This document shows, one piece after another, positions 14,628 through 20,685 of a DNA stretch of 20,685 nt. The stretch comes from Dehalococcoidia bacterium UBA3254. GTDB taxonomy: Bacteria > Chloroflexota > Dehalococcoidia > Dehalococcoidales > UBA3254. The DNA is taken from positions 1 to 20,685 of the forward strand of contig DEUU01000364.1 in assembly GCA_002362735.1 (NCBI GenBank). Direction: 5' to 3'. The stretch's first letter is position 1, and every line of letters begins with the position of its first letter. The notes beneath the pieces were generated by a model. That model did not search any database and was not told the origin of the DNA. It saw only the letters and a list, made by a program, of their open reading frames with translations. A program made the position numbers and the translations under genes.

Positions 14628-16055
14628 TTATGACCTGCTCTCTCCAAAACCGGAGCGATTCTTAAGAGGTAATCTTACGGTCACGATCGTTCCTGAACCC
14701 AGGCGGCTCTGTACTCCAATATTTCCCTGATGGAGATCGACTATCTGTTTAACGATGGCCAATCCTAATCTGGCTCCTTCACCTTCCGATTTCCGGGACA
14801 AGCTAACCTTATAGTAGGCTTCCATCACATGGGGCAAATGATCGGCCGGGATCCCCCGGCCGGTATCGATCACCTGTAAAAGAGCCCAACCATCTTCCGA
14901 GATCAGTTTAAGCTCAATTTTCCCCCCCTTAGGTGTAAATTTAATTGCATTATCTACGATATTCATCAGCATTTGTATCAGGAGGTCTCGGCCTCCGGAG
15001 ATAATCAAGTCGGCAGAGGCGACGATTTCGAATTTTAGCCCTTCAGCCAGTACCCACATTTCTCTAACAACTATATCCACGATATCTTTGAGATTGACTT
15101 CTTCGGCCACAAAATATGGTTTTGATTCCAATTGCACATTCAACAGCATATTCTTTACCATCCGGGCCAGTCTCTGCGTTTCATTGAGCATCCGTTCCAA
15201 ACTATTTCTATTTTCAACACTTAAGCCTGGTTGTGAAAGGAGTATTTCCAGTTGTCCCTGTAAAGCGGTGAGAGGAGTTCTCAAGTCATGGGACAAGTTA
15301 CCAATCGCTTTTTGTTTTTCGCTCACAGCCATATCCAGTCGCATCCACATTGCGGATAGGCTTTTTGCGAGTTGTTCCAATTCCTCCGGACCGCCCTCCT
15401 TCATGCTTGATTTTAGGTGATTATAATCAGCCTCATCAATGGCCGCTACAATTGAATAAAGAGGTTTAAATCCCCGACGAATCAGAATCTGGCCTATTAT
15501 AATTGCTAATGCACTACCAACCAAACCAATCAGAATACCGTTTCGCCACAAATTCTGCCTGGCCCCCTCTAACTGATCCAGTGAATCGATAATTTGGACA
15601 TAAGCCAGATTAGAGCGAGTCCGCGGATGAGTTACGAGCAAAGTATACGATCTTAATGGTGCAACGCCTTCAGGTTGTATCGTGTAAAAGAAACCCTTAT
15701 CAACTTCCGGCGACTGAAGCTGCATATTTAAATCTTGAATAACCGCATCTGTCATTTTCCCGAACTCGACGATCGGGCTTCCAATGGGGCTAATGACCCT
15801 GAGCTGAGAAGAAACAAAAGAAAATTCCTGACTGGCCAGATCGCTAATTATGCTAGCATAGTCCGCTTCATCCGCCGTGATATCGGATGAAATTATTGAG
15901 GCGACCATATAGCCACGTTTCTGTAAATTCTCATCCAAAGAATTCTCAAGACTCCAGACGGTGATCTGCTGGGTAACAAGGATCGCAGAAAAGACGATGA
16001 CTAAGATAGTCAGTCCGACCCAGAGAGAAAGTTGAGACCGAAGGCTAAATCTCAT
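14628..16055 (-). CDS. Sensor histidine kinase
   Basis: Membrane-bound partner of the response regulator encoded just upstream (ATGA overlap). It has 475 residues. TM1 is at about 9-29, the extracytoplasmic sensor region at about 30-170 (no recognised ligand motif), TM2 at about 172-192, and a HAMP-like linker follows at 193-245. In the HisKA domain His256 is the phospho-acceptor (IGNLSHDLRTPLTALQ). HATPase: N box MNIVDNAIKF (Asn365, Asn369), G1 DTGRG (397-401), G2 around GARLGLAIVK (428-436; Ala-Arg replaces the usual Thr-Gly before LGLAIV). Domain order and operon structure fit a PhoR/ResE-type kinase, but it has no PAS domain, so the signal is unknown. Confidence 0.93.
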   Translation of the reverse strand: MRFSLRSQLSLWVGLTILVIVFSAILVTQQITVWSLENSLDENLQKRGYMVASIISSDITADEADYASIISDLASQEFSFVSSQLRVISPIGSPIVEFGKMTDAVIQDLNMQLQSPEVDKGFFYTIQPEGVAPLRSYTLLVTHPRTRSNLAYVQIIDSLDQLEGARQNLWRNGILIGLVGSALAIIIGQILIRRGFKPLYSIVAAIDEADYNHLKSSMKEGGPEELEQLAKSLSAMWMRLDMAVSEKQKAIGNLSHDLRTPLTALQGQLEILLSQPGLSVENRNSLERMLNETQRLARMVKNMLLNVQLESKPYFVAEEVNLKDIVDIVVREMWVLAEGLKFEIVASADLIISGGRDLLIQMLMNIVDNAIKFTPKGGKIELKLISEDGWALLQVIDTGRGIPADHLPHVMEAYYKVSLSRKSEGEGARLGLAIVKQIVDLHQGNIGVQSRLGSGTIVTVRLPLKNRSGFGESRS

Positions 16056-16735
16056 GGTTTTTCCTCGAGAACATAGCCGTAGCCTCGCAGCGAATGAATT
16101 AAGTCCGGTTCACCATGTGCATTTAATTTTCGTCTGATAAAATTAATATATACTTTGACGGGATCGGTTTCAGATTCAAATTCATCTCCCCAAATTCTCT
16201 CGAAAATCACTTCCCGGCGTACGGGTTTGCCAATATTCTCGGCAAGTATTTTAAGGATATCGTATTCCCGGGTGGTTAGTTCGATCGGATGGTTACCTCT
16301 ACGTACTTGCCGACGTAGAGTGTCCACTTCAAGGTCTTTTATCGTGATGATTTCACCTAATAATGAGTTTTTACGGCGCAAGACAGACCGTATCCTGGCG
16401 ATCAGCTCTTCAAAAGCAAACGGTTTAGGAAGGTAGTCGTCAGCCCCAGCCTCTAATCCCAGCACCCGATCACCGACCATATGGCGCGCAGTAAGAATAA
16501 TAATCCCGATGTCGCCCCATGAACGCAATTCACGGCAGATATCGATTCCATCAACGTCCGGGAGAATCAAATCCAGGATCACCAGGTCCGGTTTGACAGA
16601 CCGGGCTGTTTCCAATCCCTGAAGGCCGGTAAAGGAGACTTTAACATCAAACCCTTTTTGCAACAGCCCTCGTTTGACAAAATCCGCGATGTTGACATCG
16701 TCCTCAATGACCAGTATTTTGGCTAAATTTTCCAT
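16052..16735 (-). CDS. OmpR/PhoB-family response regulator
   Basis: DNA-binding regulator of 227 residues. The receiver domain (about 5-118) has the acidic pocket Glu11-Asp12-Asp13, phospho-acceptor Asp55 (LVILDLILPD), Thr82 and Lys104 (YLPKPF). The C-terminal winged helix (about 130-225) carries the family signature ELTTREYDILKIL, a recognition helix around DPVKVYINFIRRKLN and the closing RGYGYVL. ATG 16735 has a GAGG site 9 bases upstream. The kinase gene follows with a 4-base overlap, so the pair is co-translated. Regulators of this family bind direct repeats at 11-base steps; exactly such an array lies 80-145 bases upstream of this gene. Confidence 0.95.
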   Translation of the reverse strand: MENLAKILVIEDDVNIADFVKRGLLQKGFDVKVSFTGLQGLETARSVKPDLVILDLILPDVDGIDICRELRSWGDIGIIILTARHMVGDRVLGLEAGADDYLPKPFAFEELIARIRSVLRRKNSLLGEIITIKDLEVDTLRRQVRRGNHPIELTTREYDILKILAENIGKPVRREVIFERIWGDEFESETDPVKVYINFIRRKLNAHGEPDLIHSLRGYGYVLEEKP

Positions 16736-16765
16736 GTTATTAACCCTCTCGCCCGGGAGTATTTA

Positions 16766-16794
16766 ATTATAAGATTAATATGCCTTTCAAACAA
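16766..16794 (-). promoter_or_regulatory. Promoter of the two-component operon
   Basis: On the minus strand, -35 TTGTTT (16789-16794), 17-base spacer, perfect -10 TATAAT (16766-16771). Transcription should start near 16759, about 24 bases before the response-regulator ATG. The six-repeat array at 16815-16880 is upstream of it, so autoregulation is possible. Confidence 0.6.
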
Positions 16795-16814
16795 CTTTAT
16801 GACTCGTCCAATGC

Positions 16815-16880
16815 GATTAACCATAATTTAACCAAGATTTAACGTTTAATAAACCCAAATTCAACTTAGATTCAACTATC
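16815..16880 (+). promoter_or_regulatory. Six-unit 11-bp direct repeat array (PHO-box-like)
   Basis: Six consecutive 11-base units: GATTAACCATA, ATTTAACCAAG, ATTTAACGTTT, AATAAACCCAA, ATTCAACTTAG, ATTCAACTATC. AAC occupies positions 5-7 of all six (16819, 16830, 16841, 16852, 16863, 16874) and the consensus is ATTYAAC. PhoB/PhoP/SphR regulators are known to bind direct repeats with this 11-base period and TTAAC-like cores. The array ends 6 bases before an extended -10 on the plus strand, the arrangement of a PHO box that replaces the -35. The OmpR/PhoB-type regulator encoded next door is the obvious binder (inference). Confidence 0.75.
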
Positions 16881-16883
16881 CCC

Positions 16884-16892
16884 TGATATTAT
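16884..16892 (+). promoter_or_regulatory. Extended -10 of the uspA-Mrp promoter
   Basis: TGATATTAT: -10 TATTAT (16887-16892) with the TGn extension. The -35 position falls inside repeats 5-6 of the direct-repeat array and has no TTGACA-like match, as expected for an activator-dependent promoter. Transcription should start near 16899, giving a leader of about 120 bases before uspA. Confidence 0.5.
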
Positions 16893-16913
16893 TAAAGCAG
16901 ATAATACCTAATA

Positions 16914-16927
16914 AGTAAACGTTTACT
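16914..16927. promoter_or_regulatory. Perfect 14-bp palindrome, LacI-type operator candidate
   Basis: AGTAAACGTTTACT is a perfect palindrome with the central CG and AAACGTTT core usual for LacI-family operators. A further half-site AGTAAAC lies at 16933-16939, exactly 19 bases after the first. The site is about 15-28 bases downstream of the predicted uspA transcription start, where a bound repressor would block elongation. Confidence 0.5.
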
Positions 16928-17018
16928 AATGTAGTAAACATTAACTTATCACCTGAAGTTAAAATGCTTAATAGAAATTACATTGTTAAGGAGAATATTC
17001 CAATTAGGAAGGTGCACT

Positions 17019-17957
17019 ATGTTTAATCGGATTTTAGTCACCGTGGGCTTATCCACTAATACCTGGTCTGCCATTCCATTTGTCCGCCATCTAGCCCTGA
17101 TGTTCAACGCCGAATTGCATCTTTTAGGACTTTCCACCGAGCCCCAACAGGTCTGGGACAGCACATTAATGGCTTATATGGAAAATATCTCACTAAATTT
17201 GGAAGACGCAAATATTCGCATCTATACCAATTTTGTTTATGGAAATCCAGCTGTTGAGGTGGTGAGATACAGTGAAAAGAAGAGTATCGACCTGGTGGCA
17301 ACCGTGGCTGGAAGCAATAATGAGATTTCCTGTTCAATATTAAACAGTATTGCTAAAAGAATGGGAATTAAAGCGGATATCCCGGTGCTGATAGTGCCTG
17401 GCTCTCGATCAAAAGAATCCGATTTAACAGAAAAAATTGATTTTGCAAAAATCCTGGTGCCCTTAGACTGCTCGGAAGTTGGGGAAGCGGTCCTGCCGTA
17501 TATCGCAACTGTTGCTAAAAAGACCGGTGGTTCAGTAACCCTGTTGCATGTCAATACTCCTCCCATTAGAGGAGTCCCGGTGATGCATCACGAGGTGGTC
17601 GGAATGTCCCGATGGGTAGGCAAAGAATACCTGAAAAAAGAATGTTCAAGGCTTCAAGGCCAGGGCATTAAATCCAATTTTGAGGTAATCGATGGTACAC
17701 CCGTAAAGACGATCGTAAAATACGCTCACCAGAACAAGGTAGATCTAATTGCCATTGGAGCCCGGAGTGCCAGTGGTATTGCGAACTGGATTTTCGGCAA
17801 TGTAGCCAATAAGGTGTCCGAACGAACTACAACTCCCATTCTTTCGGTGAGTTATCCGGCTTTCAGGGCAATAGAATATCCGATTCCGGAATATGTTTTA
17901 AGCATCGACGGGGAGGGGAAAATTCCCAACTTGAAGTCTGGAATATTAAAACCATAA
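17019..17957 (+). CDS. Tandem universal stress protein (two UspA domains)
   Basis: A cytoplasmic stress protein of 312 residues with two Usp domains: about 1-128 (FNRILVTVGLS...IPVLIVPG) and about 143-279 (FAKILVPLDCSEVGEAVLPY...TPILSVSYP). The second domain keeps most of the ATP-binding signature (IGARSASGIANWIFGNVA, residues 247-263, with Asn261 where Ser/Thr is usual). The first has lost it (VAGSNNEISCSILNSIA), so at most one domain should bind ATP in the standard way. ATG 17019 is preceded by GGAAGGTG at a good distance; the TTG at 16983 has no site. It leads the plus-strand Mrp genes, and Usp genes are often linked to cation transporters. Confidence 0.92.
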   Translation: MFNRILVTVGLSTNTWSAIPFVRHLALMFNAELHLLGLSTEPQQVWDSTLMAYMENISLNLEDANIRIYTNFVYGNPAVEVVRYSEKKSIDLVATVAGSNNEISCSILNSIAKRMGIKADIPVLIVPGSRSKESDLTEKIDFAKILVPLDCSEVGEAVLPYIATVAKKTGGSVTLLHVNTPPIRGVPVMHHEVVGMSRWVGKEYLKKECSRLQGQGIKSNFEVIDGTPVKTIVKYAHQNKVDLIAIGARSASGIANWIFGNVANKVSERTTTPILSVSYPAFRAIEYPIPEYVLSIDGEGKIPNLKSGILKP

Positions 17958-18030
17958 CCCCTTCTTTCCATAACTCCATCCTTAGAGGGAGAAGGGCAGG
18001 ATGAGGAGAAGTGAAAAGGTGAGCAGAAAT
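17958..18030. repeat. Possible dispersed intergenic repeat
   Basis: It begins right after the uspA stop. CCCTTCT (17959-17965) pairs with AGAAGGG (17990-17996) around a CCTTAGAGGG core, followed by a purine-rich stretch with GCAGGATGAGG. This resembles, in degenerate form, the widespread intergenic repeats built on CCTTAGAGGGAGAGGG and GAGGGTGAGG-like blocks. It sits inside the presumed uspA-Mrp transcript. Only one copy is visible here, so repeat status is inferred. Confidence 0.35.
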
Positions 18031-18137
18031 ACCTCTTGGACAAGGGTAAGGCGGGTGGAAGGGAGATATTTTAATTGAATCGCAGCAGTCCAGTAAAAAT
18101 AAAGCCTCGGAGAATTATAAAAAGGGAAAATAGTGAG

Positions 18138-18791
18138 ATGAATATTTTCAATCGAGAAAGAACCTGGGAAGAAAGCTCCAGAGAAGTTGAAGTCACCCAA
18201 GGAAGAAAGGCTGTATCATCCAGGTGGAAGGCCAGAGTGGTGGCATTCGGAATAGAATTTTTGTTATTATTTTCTTTCTGGATATTGATTTCCGGCCACT
18301 ATCAGCTTAGATATCTGCTTATCGGCCTTGGTGCCAGCGCTCTGGTAACCTATCTGACTAAGGATCTGATTTACAAGCCGGAATACGGCAAAGACGTTAA
18401 CTCTGGAGTCTGGTACCCGTTCTCCTGTGCGTGGAGATTGATACTCTATATTCCGTGGCTGATGTGGGCTATCATCAAGTGTAATATTCAGATAGCCATG
18501 ATAATTCTTAACCCGCGTTTGCCGATCGATCCAGGCTTCCTTCAATTTAAATCCAAATTGACTAAAAAGGTCTCTCTGGTTACCCTGGCAAACTCGATCA
18601 CTTTAACTCCCGGAACCATCACCGTAGATTTAAATAATAATATTTTCCTGGTTCATGCTATTGCCAGGGGCTCTGCCTCTGACCTGGAATCCGGTCTCAT
18701 GCAAAATAAAGCCGGGGCGATTTTCTGTGATATTAAAGACTCAGCACCATCTTGCTCCTGGGTTCATTCCTGCGAGGAGCTAAAAAAATGA
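18138..18791 (+). CDS. mnhE: Mrp/Mbh antiporter subunit E (MnhE/MbhA-like)
   Basis: Small membrane subunit of the multisubunit Mrp-type Na+/H+ antiporter, also found as MbhA in membrane-bound hydrogenases. It has 217 residues from ATG 18138. Two to three hydrophobic segments run from about 36 to 125 (ARVVAFGIEFLLLFSFWILISG, LRYLLIGLGASALVTYL, LILYIPWLMWAIIKCNIQIA), and the family block ANSITLTPGTITVDLNNNIFLVHAIARG is at 151-178. The charged N-terminal tail of about 33 residues is longer than usual. The start is uncertain: a TTG at 18075 has a better-placed GGAAGGGAG site and would add 21 basic residues. The stop overlaps the next gene as ATGA. Confidence 0.9.
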   Translation: MNIFNRERTWEESSREVEVTQGRKAVSSRWKARVVAFGIEFLLLFSFWILISGHYQLRYLLIGLGASALVTYLTKDLIYKPEYGKDVNSGVWYPFSCAWRLILYIPWLMWAIIKCNIQIAMIILNPRLPIDPGFLQFKSKLTKKVSLVTLANSITLTPGTITVDLNNNIFLVHAIARGSASDLESGLMQNKAGAIFCDIKDSAPSCSWVHSCEELKK

Positions 18792-19063
18792 GTCCGACCT
18801 TTTCCATAATCGCGGTGGTCATTGTCGCCTTAATGCTTCTGCCTTTATACAGGGTAGTCAAAGGGCCTACCCTGTATGACCGCATTATTTCAGCCGGCCT
18901 GATGGGAACCAACGGCGTTCTAGTACTGGCTGTGGTAGGTTTCATTTACAACCGGGTTGATATGTTTATCGATCTGGCGATCGCCTATGCCTTACTTAAC
19001 TTTATTGGCACCGTGGCTGTTGGTAAATATCTGGAACAGCACGGCAGGGAGAGTAAGCAATGA
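18788..19063 (+). CDS. mnhF: Mrp/Mbh antiporter subunit F (MnhF/MbhB-like)
   Basis: A 91-residue membrane subunit with three hydrophobic segments (FSIIAVVIVALMLLPLY, GTNGVLVLAVVGFIYN, MFIDLAIAYALLNFIGTVAVGKYL). The family motif YRVVKGPTLYDRIISAGLMGTNG is at about residues 22-44, and FIDLAIAYALLNFIGTVA is the usual second block. ATG 18788 overlaps the stop of subunit E (ATGA) and has GAGGAG 8 bases upstream, inside the end of subunit E. The length matches the family. Confidence 0.93.
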   Translation: MSPTFSIIAVVIVALMLLPLYRVVKGPTLYDRIISAGLMGTNGVLVLAVVGFIYNRVDMFIDLAIAYALLNFIGTVAVGKYLEQHGRESKQ

Positions 19064-19440
19064 TACTAACGATTTTCGCGGCAATGTTCATTGTCGCAGG
19101 GCTGTTCTTCCTGTCTGTCAGTGGAATAGGATTGATCCGTTTACCGGATTTTTACTCCCGTAATCATGCGGTAGGCAAATCTGAGACCCTGGGTGCCATA
19201 TTACTTCTCTGCGGACTGGCAATCTATAACGGATTCGAAATTACCAGTGGAAAACTGATGATTATTCTCATCTTTATTGCCCTGGCGAACCCTACGGCCA
19301 CTCATATCATCGCCAGGTCAGCCTTTCGATCCGGTTTGCAGCCCTGGATACTAAATCGGAAACAACCTGAAGCCTACCCGGGCGTAAGCAAAGTTAATGA
19401 AAATGATAATACCAGTATCACTCAGGATGGAAAACTATGA
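19060..19440 (+). CDS. mnhG: Mrp/Mbh antiporter subunit G (MnhG/MbhC-like)
   Basis: A 126-residue membrane subunit with three hydrophobic segments. The family signature is GIGLIRLPDFYSRNHAVGKSETLGAILLLCGL (about 22-53), with the conserved RLPD and the H-x-x-x-K-x-x-T-L-G pattern. The third segment is KLMIILIFIALANPTATHIIARSAF, carrying the NPTATH block. The hydrophilic tail after about 90 is longer than in minimal homologues. ATG 19060 overlaps the stop of subunit F (ATGA). Confidence 0.93.
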   Translation: MILTIFAAMFIVAGLFFLSVSGIGLIRLPDFYSRNHAVGKSETLGAILLLCGLAIYNGFEITSGKLMIILIFIALANPTATHIIARSAFRSGLQPWILNRKQPEAYPGVSKVNENDNTSITQDGKL

Positions 19441-19682
19441 ATGATCCCTTAACCCTGGCCCTGTTTATTATCCTGATTGTGTCCGCATTCGTCGCTCTGA
19501 AGGTGAAAGACCTGGTGGCAGCCGGTTTTGTCCTGATGGCGTTTAGCTTTGGCGCAGCTTTAATTTACGCTCAAATGGGCGCTCCCGATGTTGCCTTTAC
19601 CGAGGTAGTAGTCGGTGCAGGAGTCAGTGGTGTAATCCTTATTACAGCTTTATTTTTCCTGGACCGGAGGTCGAAGGATTGA
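19437..19682 (+). CDS. MbhD-like subunit (stand-alone DUF4040, MrpA C-terminal module)
   Basis: An 81-residue membrane protein with three hydrophobic segments. KVKDLVAAGFVLMAFSFGAALIYAQMGAPDVAFTEVVVGAGVSGVILITALF is the DUF4040/MbhD core, including the APDVAxTE and VGAGVS motifs. In canonical Mrp systems this domain is fused to the C-terminal part of the large MrpA subunit; here it is a separate gene, as in archaeal Mbh and some Mrp operons. ATG 19437 overlaps the subunit G stop (ATGA). The acidic Asp and Glu of APDVAFTE lie in the membrane and are proposed in the family to take part in ion transfer. Confidence 0.88.
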   Translation: MNDPLTLALFIILIVSAFVALKVKDLVAAGFVLMAFSFGAALIYAQMGAPDVAFTEVVVGAGVSGVILITALFFLDRRSKD

Positions 19683-19960
19683 AGTGGTTTGGCATTTTTC
19701 TGATCGTGTTATTTGCCGGAGTTCTATTCTACGTTGAGACCGATATGGCAGCTTATGGAGATATCTCGGCGCCGGCTAATCTCCGTGTTTCTCCGGACTA
19801 TATCCAGCGTGCGCTGGAGGATACCCACACTCCGGATATGGTAACTGCGGTGCTGGCGGACTACAGAGGCTACGATACCCTAGGAGAGACTACAGTGATC
19901 TTTACCGCCGGTCTGATTTGCTACATGTTATTGGGAGGTTGGAAGCGGAATGATAACTAA
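19679..19960 (+). CDS. MbhE-like subunit (stand-alone MrpA C-terminal module)
   Basis: A 93-residue membrane protein with two hydrophobic ends: FGIFLIVLFAGVLFYVET at the N-terminus and TTVIFTAGLICYMLLGGW at the C-terminus. Between them is the diagnostic block HTPDMVTAVLADYRGYDTLGETTVIFTAGL (about 50-79), which matches the N-x-V-T-x-I-L-x-D-x-R-x-x-D-T-x-G-E pattern of MbhE and of the MrpA C-terminus. The start is TTG 19679, overlapping the previous stop as TTGA, with GGAGG 8 bases upstream. It overlaps subunit B by 11 bases. Confidence 0.87.
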   Translation: MKWFGIFLIVLFAGVLFYVETDMAAYGDISAPANLRVSPDYIQRALEDTHTPDMVTAVLADYRGYDTLGETTVIFTAGLICYMLLGGWKRNDN

Positions 19961-20378
19961 GTATCGCAGCGTCATCGTCAGTATCGCCGGCCGCATTCTG
20001 TTTCCCTTTATCTTTATATACGGTATTTACGTGATTATGTTCGGTCATTACAGCCCCGGAGGTGGATTTCAGGGAGGAACCATCCTGGCCGCAGATGTAA
20101 TCATGGTGCGTATGATACTTGGCCGCAGCGTGACGTACAAAATATTCCCTCCGCAAATGGGACTTATTATGGGTGCGATTGGCCTGATCATCTACGCCGG
20201 GACCGGAATGGTGGGTATGATCATGGGCGGAAACTTTTTAGACTATTCCTACCTGCCCATTGGAGTACCTGGCCCGGAAAGACGCTATTGGGGCATTCTT
20301 AGCGTCGATATAGGGATTGCTTTAGGGGTATTTGGCGTTTTGCTATCGATTTTTGACAGTCTGTCCAAGGAGAAATAA
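19950..20378 (+). CDS. mnhB: Mrp/Mbh antiporter subunit B (MnhB/MbhF-like)
   Basis: A 142-residue membrane subunit with four hydrophobic segments. The family motif YGIYVIMFGHYSPGGGFQGGTILAADVIMV is at about residues 24-53 (the H-x-x-PGGGFQGG block), and GTGMVGMIMGGNFLDYSYLP plus DIGIALGVFGVLLSIFDSL follow. ATG 19950 lies within the last codons of the MbhE-like gene. The TAA stop overlaps the subunit C start by one base (TAATG). Confidence 0.93.
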   Translation: MITKYRSVIVSIAGRILFPFIFIYGIYVIMFGHYSPGGGFQGGTILAADVIMVRMILGRSVTYKIFPPQMGLIMGAIGLIIYAGTGMVGMIMGGNFLDYSYLPIGVPGPERRYWGILSVDIGIALGVFGVLLSIFDSLSKEK

Positions 20379-20685
20379 TGCTGCAGACTTTATTAGAACA
20401 GTATCCATATTTTCTGAGCACCATCTTAATAGCTCTGGGAATATGGGGAATGTTTGCCAAACGAAACCTGATGAAGAAACTGATCGGAATGAATATCTTC
20501 CAGGTGGCGATTATTCTCCTGTTTATTTCCAGTGCGGCCAAATTCGGAGGGACCGTACCAACCTTTGACCCCAATATCGGAGCCTCCGACCCCACACTGT
20601 ACGTTAATCCATTGCCACATGTATTAATGCTAACTGCCATTGTGGTGATGGTAGCTACCAGTGGAGTAGCCCTGGCTGTCCTGCT
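20378..20685 (+). CDS. mnhC: Mrp/Mbh antiporter subunit C (MnhC/NuoK-like), partial
   Basis: A NuoK-related membrane subunit. 102 residues are visible before the right edge; homologues have about 110-120, so little is missing. Segments: FLSTILIALGIWGMFAKRN, the NuoK-like KKLIGMNIFQVAIILLFI, then PLPHVLMLTAIVVMVATSGVALAVL, including the P-H-x-L-x-L-T-A-I-V motif. ATG 20378 has AAGGAG 5 bases upstream and overlaps the subunit B stop by one base. By the usual Mbh/Mrp order, a large MrpD-like subunit would be expected beyond the window. Confidence 0.93.
   Translation, partial: MLQTLLEQYPYFLSTILIALGIWGMFAKRNLMKKLIGMNIFQVAIILLFISSAAKFGGTVPTFDPNIGASDPTLYVNPLPHVLMLTAIVVMVATSGVALAVL

Noticed and set aside
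1..20685. CRISPR arrays, tRNA/rRNA genes, insertion sequences or prophage genes
   Set aside because: I saw no spacer-repeat arrays, no cloverleaf-like sequence in the gaps and no transposase or integrase motifs. The only regular repeat array is the 11-base one at 16815-16880, which has no spacers.

Overview
The window (20,685 bases, moderate GC by eye) looks like a chromosomal stretch of a free-living bacterium with a compact genome. Genes sit in short operons, many with 1-11 base overlaps, and TTG/GTG starts are common. The mix of an archaeal-style order of Mrp/Mbh antiporter subunits, an archaeal-type SlyD-like FKBP, a divergent Lgt and a Fur/zinc-uptake operon would suit a Chloroflexota (Dehalococcoidia-like) genome. 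That assignment is an inference from gene content; there is no rRNA or other decisive marker.

Layout. (1) 1-3877, minus strand: leuS, yggS and proC (cut by the left edge) form a housekeeping operon behind a promoter at 3849-3877. (2) 3982-6207, minus strand: a GNAT acetyltransferase with its own extended -10 promoter, and a CPA2 cation/proton antiporter followed 11 bases later by an unrecognised soluble protein. (3) 6208-8091, plus strand: a leader region with a strong hairpin, then a two-CBS-domain protein, a dienelactone-hydrolase-like alpha/beta hydrolase and a small membrane-anchored protein. (4) 8097-11152, minus strand: a Fur-family regulator, a zinc/manganese-type binding lipoprotein, a permease and an ATPase, i.e. 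a self-regulated znu-like operon. (5) 11105-12487, plus strand: lgt, whose promoter overlaps the fur promoter back to back, then a SlyD-like peptidyl-prolyl isomerase. (6) 12671-13051, minus strand: a short HtrA-like protein that keeps the serine motif but lacks the His/Asp part of the triad. (7) 13422-14615, plus strand: a second CPA2 antiporter. (8) 14628-16735, minus strand: an OmpR/PhoB-type regulator and its sensor kinase. (9) 17019-20685, plus strand: a tandem universal stress protein, then Mrp/Mbh-type subunits E, F, G, MbhD-like, MbhE-like, B and C (cut by the right edge).

How the parts work together. Three separate cation/proton antiporter systems lie within about 16 kb, so the theme of the region is ion and pH homeostasis. 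The most notable find is in the gap between the regulator gene and uspA: six direct repeats at an exact 11-base period (consensus ATTYAAC), placed like a PHO box just upstream of an extended -10 element that faces uspA and the Mrp genes. A 14-base perfect palindrome resembling a LacI-family operator follows. I infer that the two-component system encoded next door controls the stress-protein/Mrp operon, with a possible repressor site as a second input. Other points to check are the truncated HtrA-like gene, the stand-alone MrpA C-terminal modules, the overlapping fur/lgt promoters and several long hairpins placed over gene ends.
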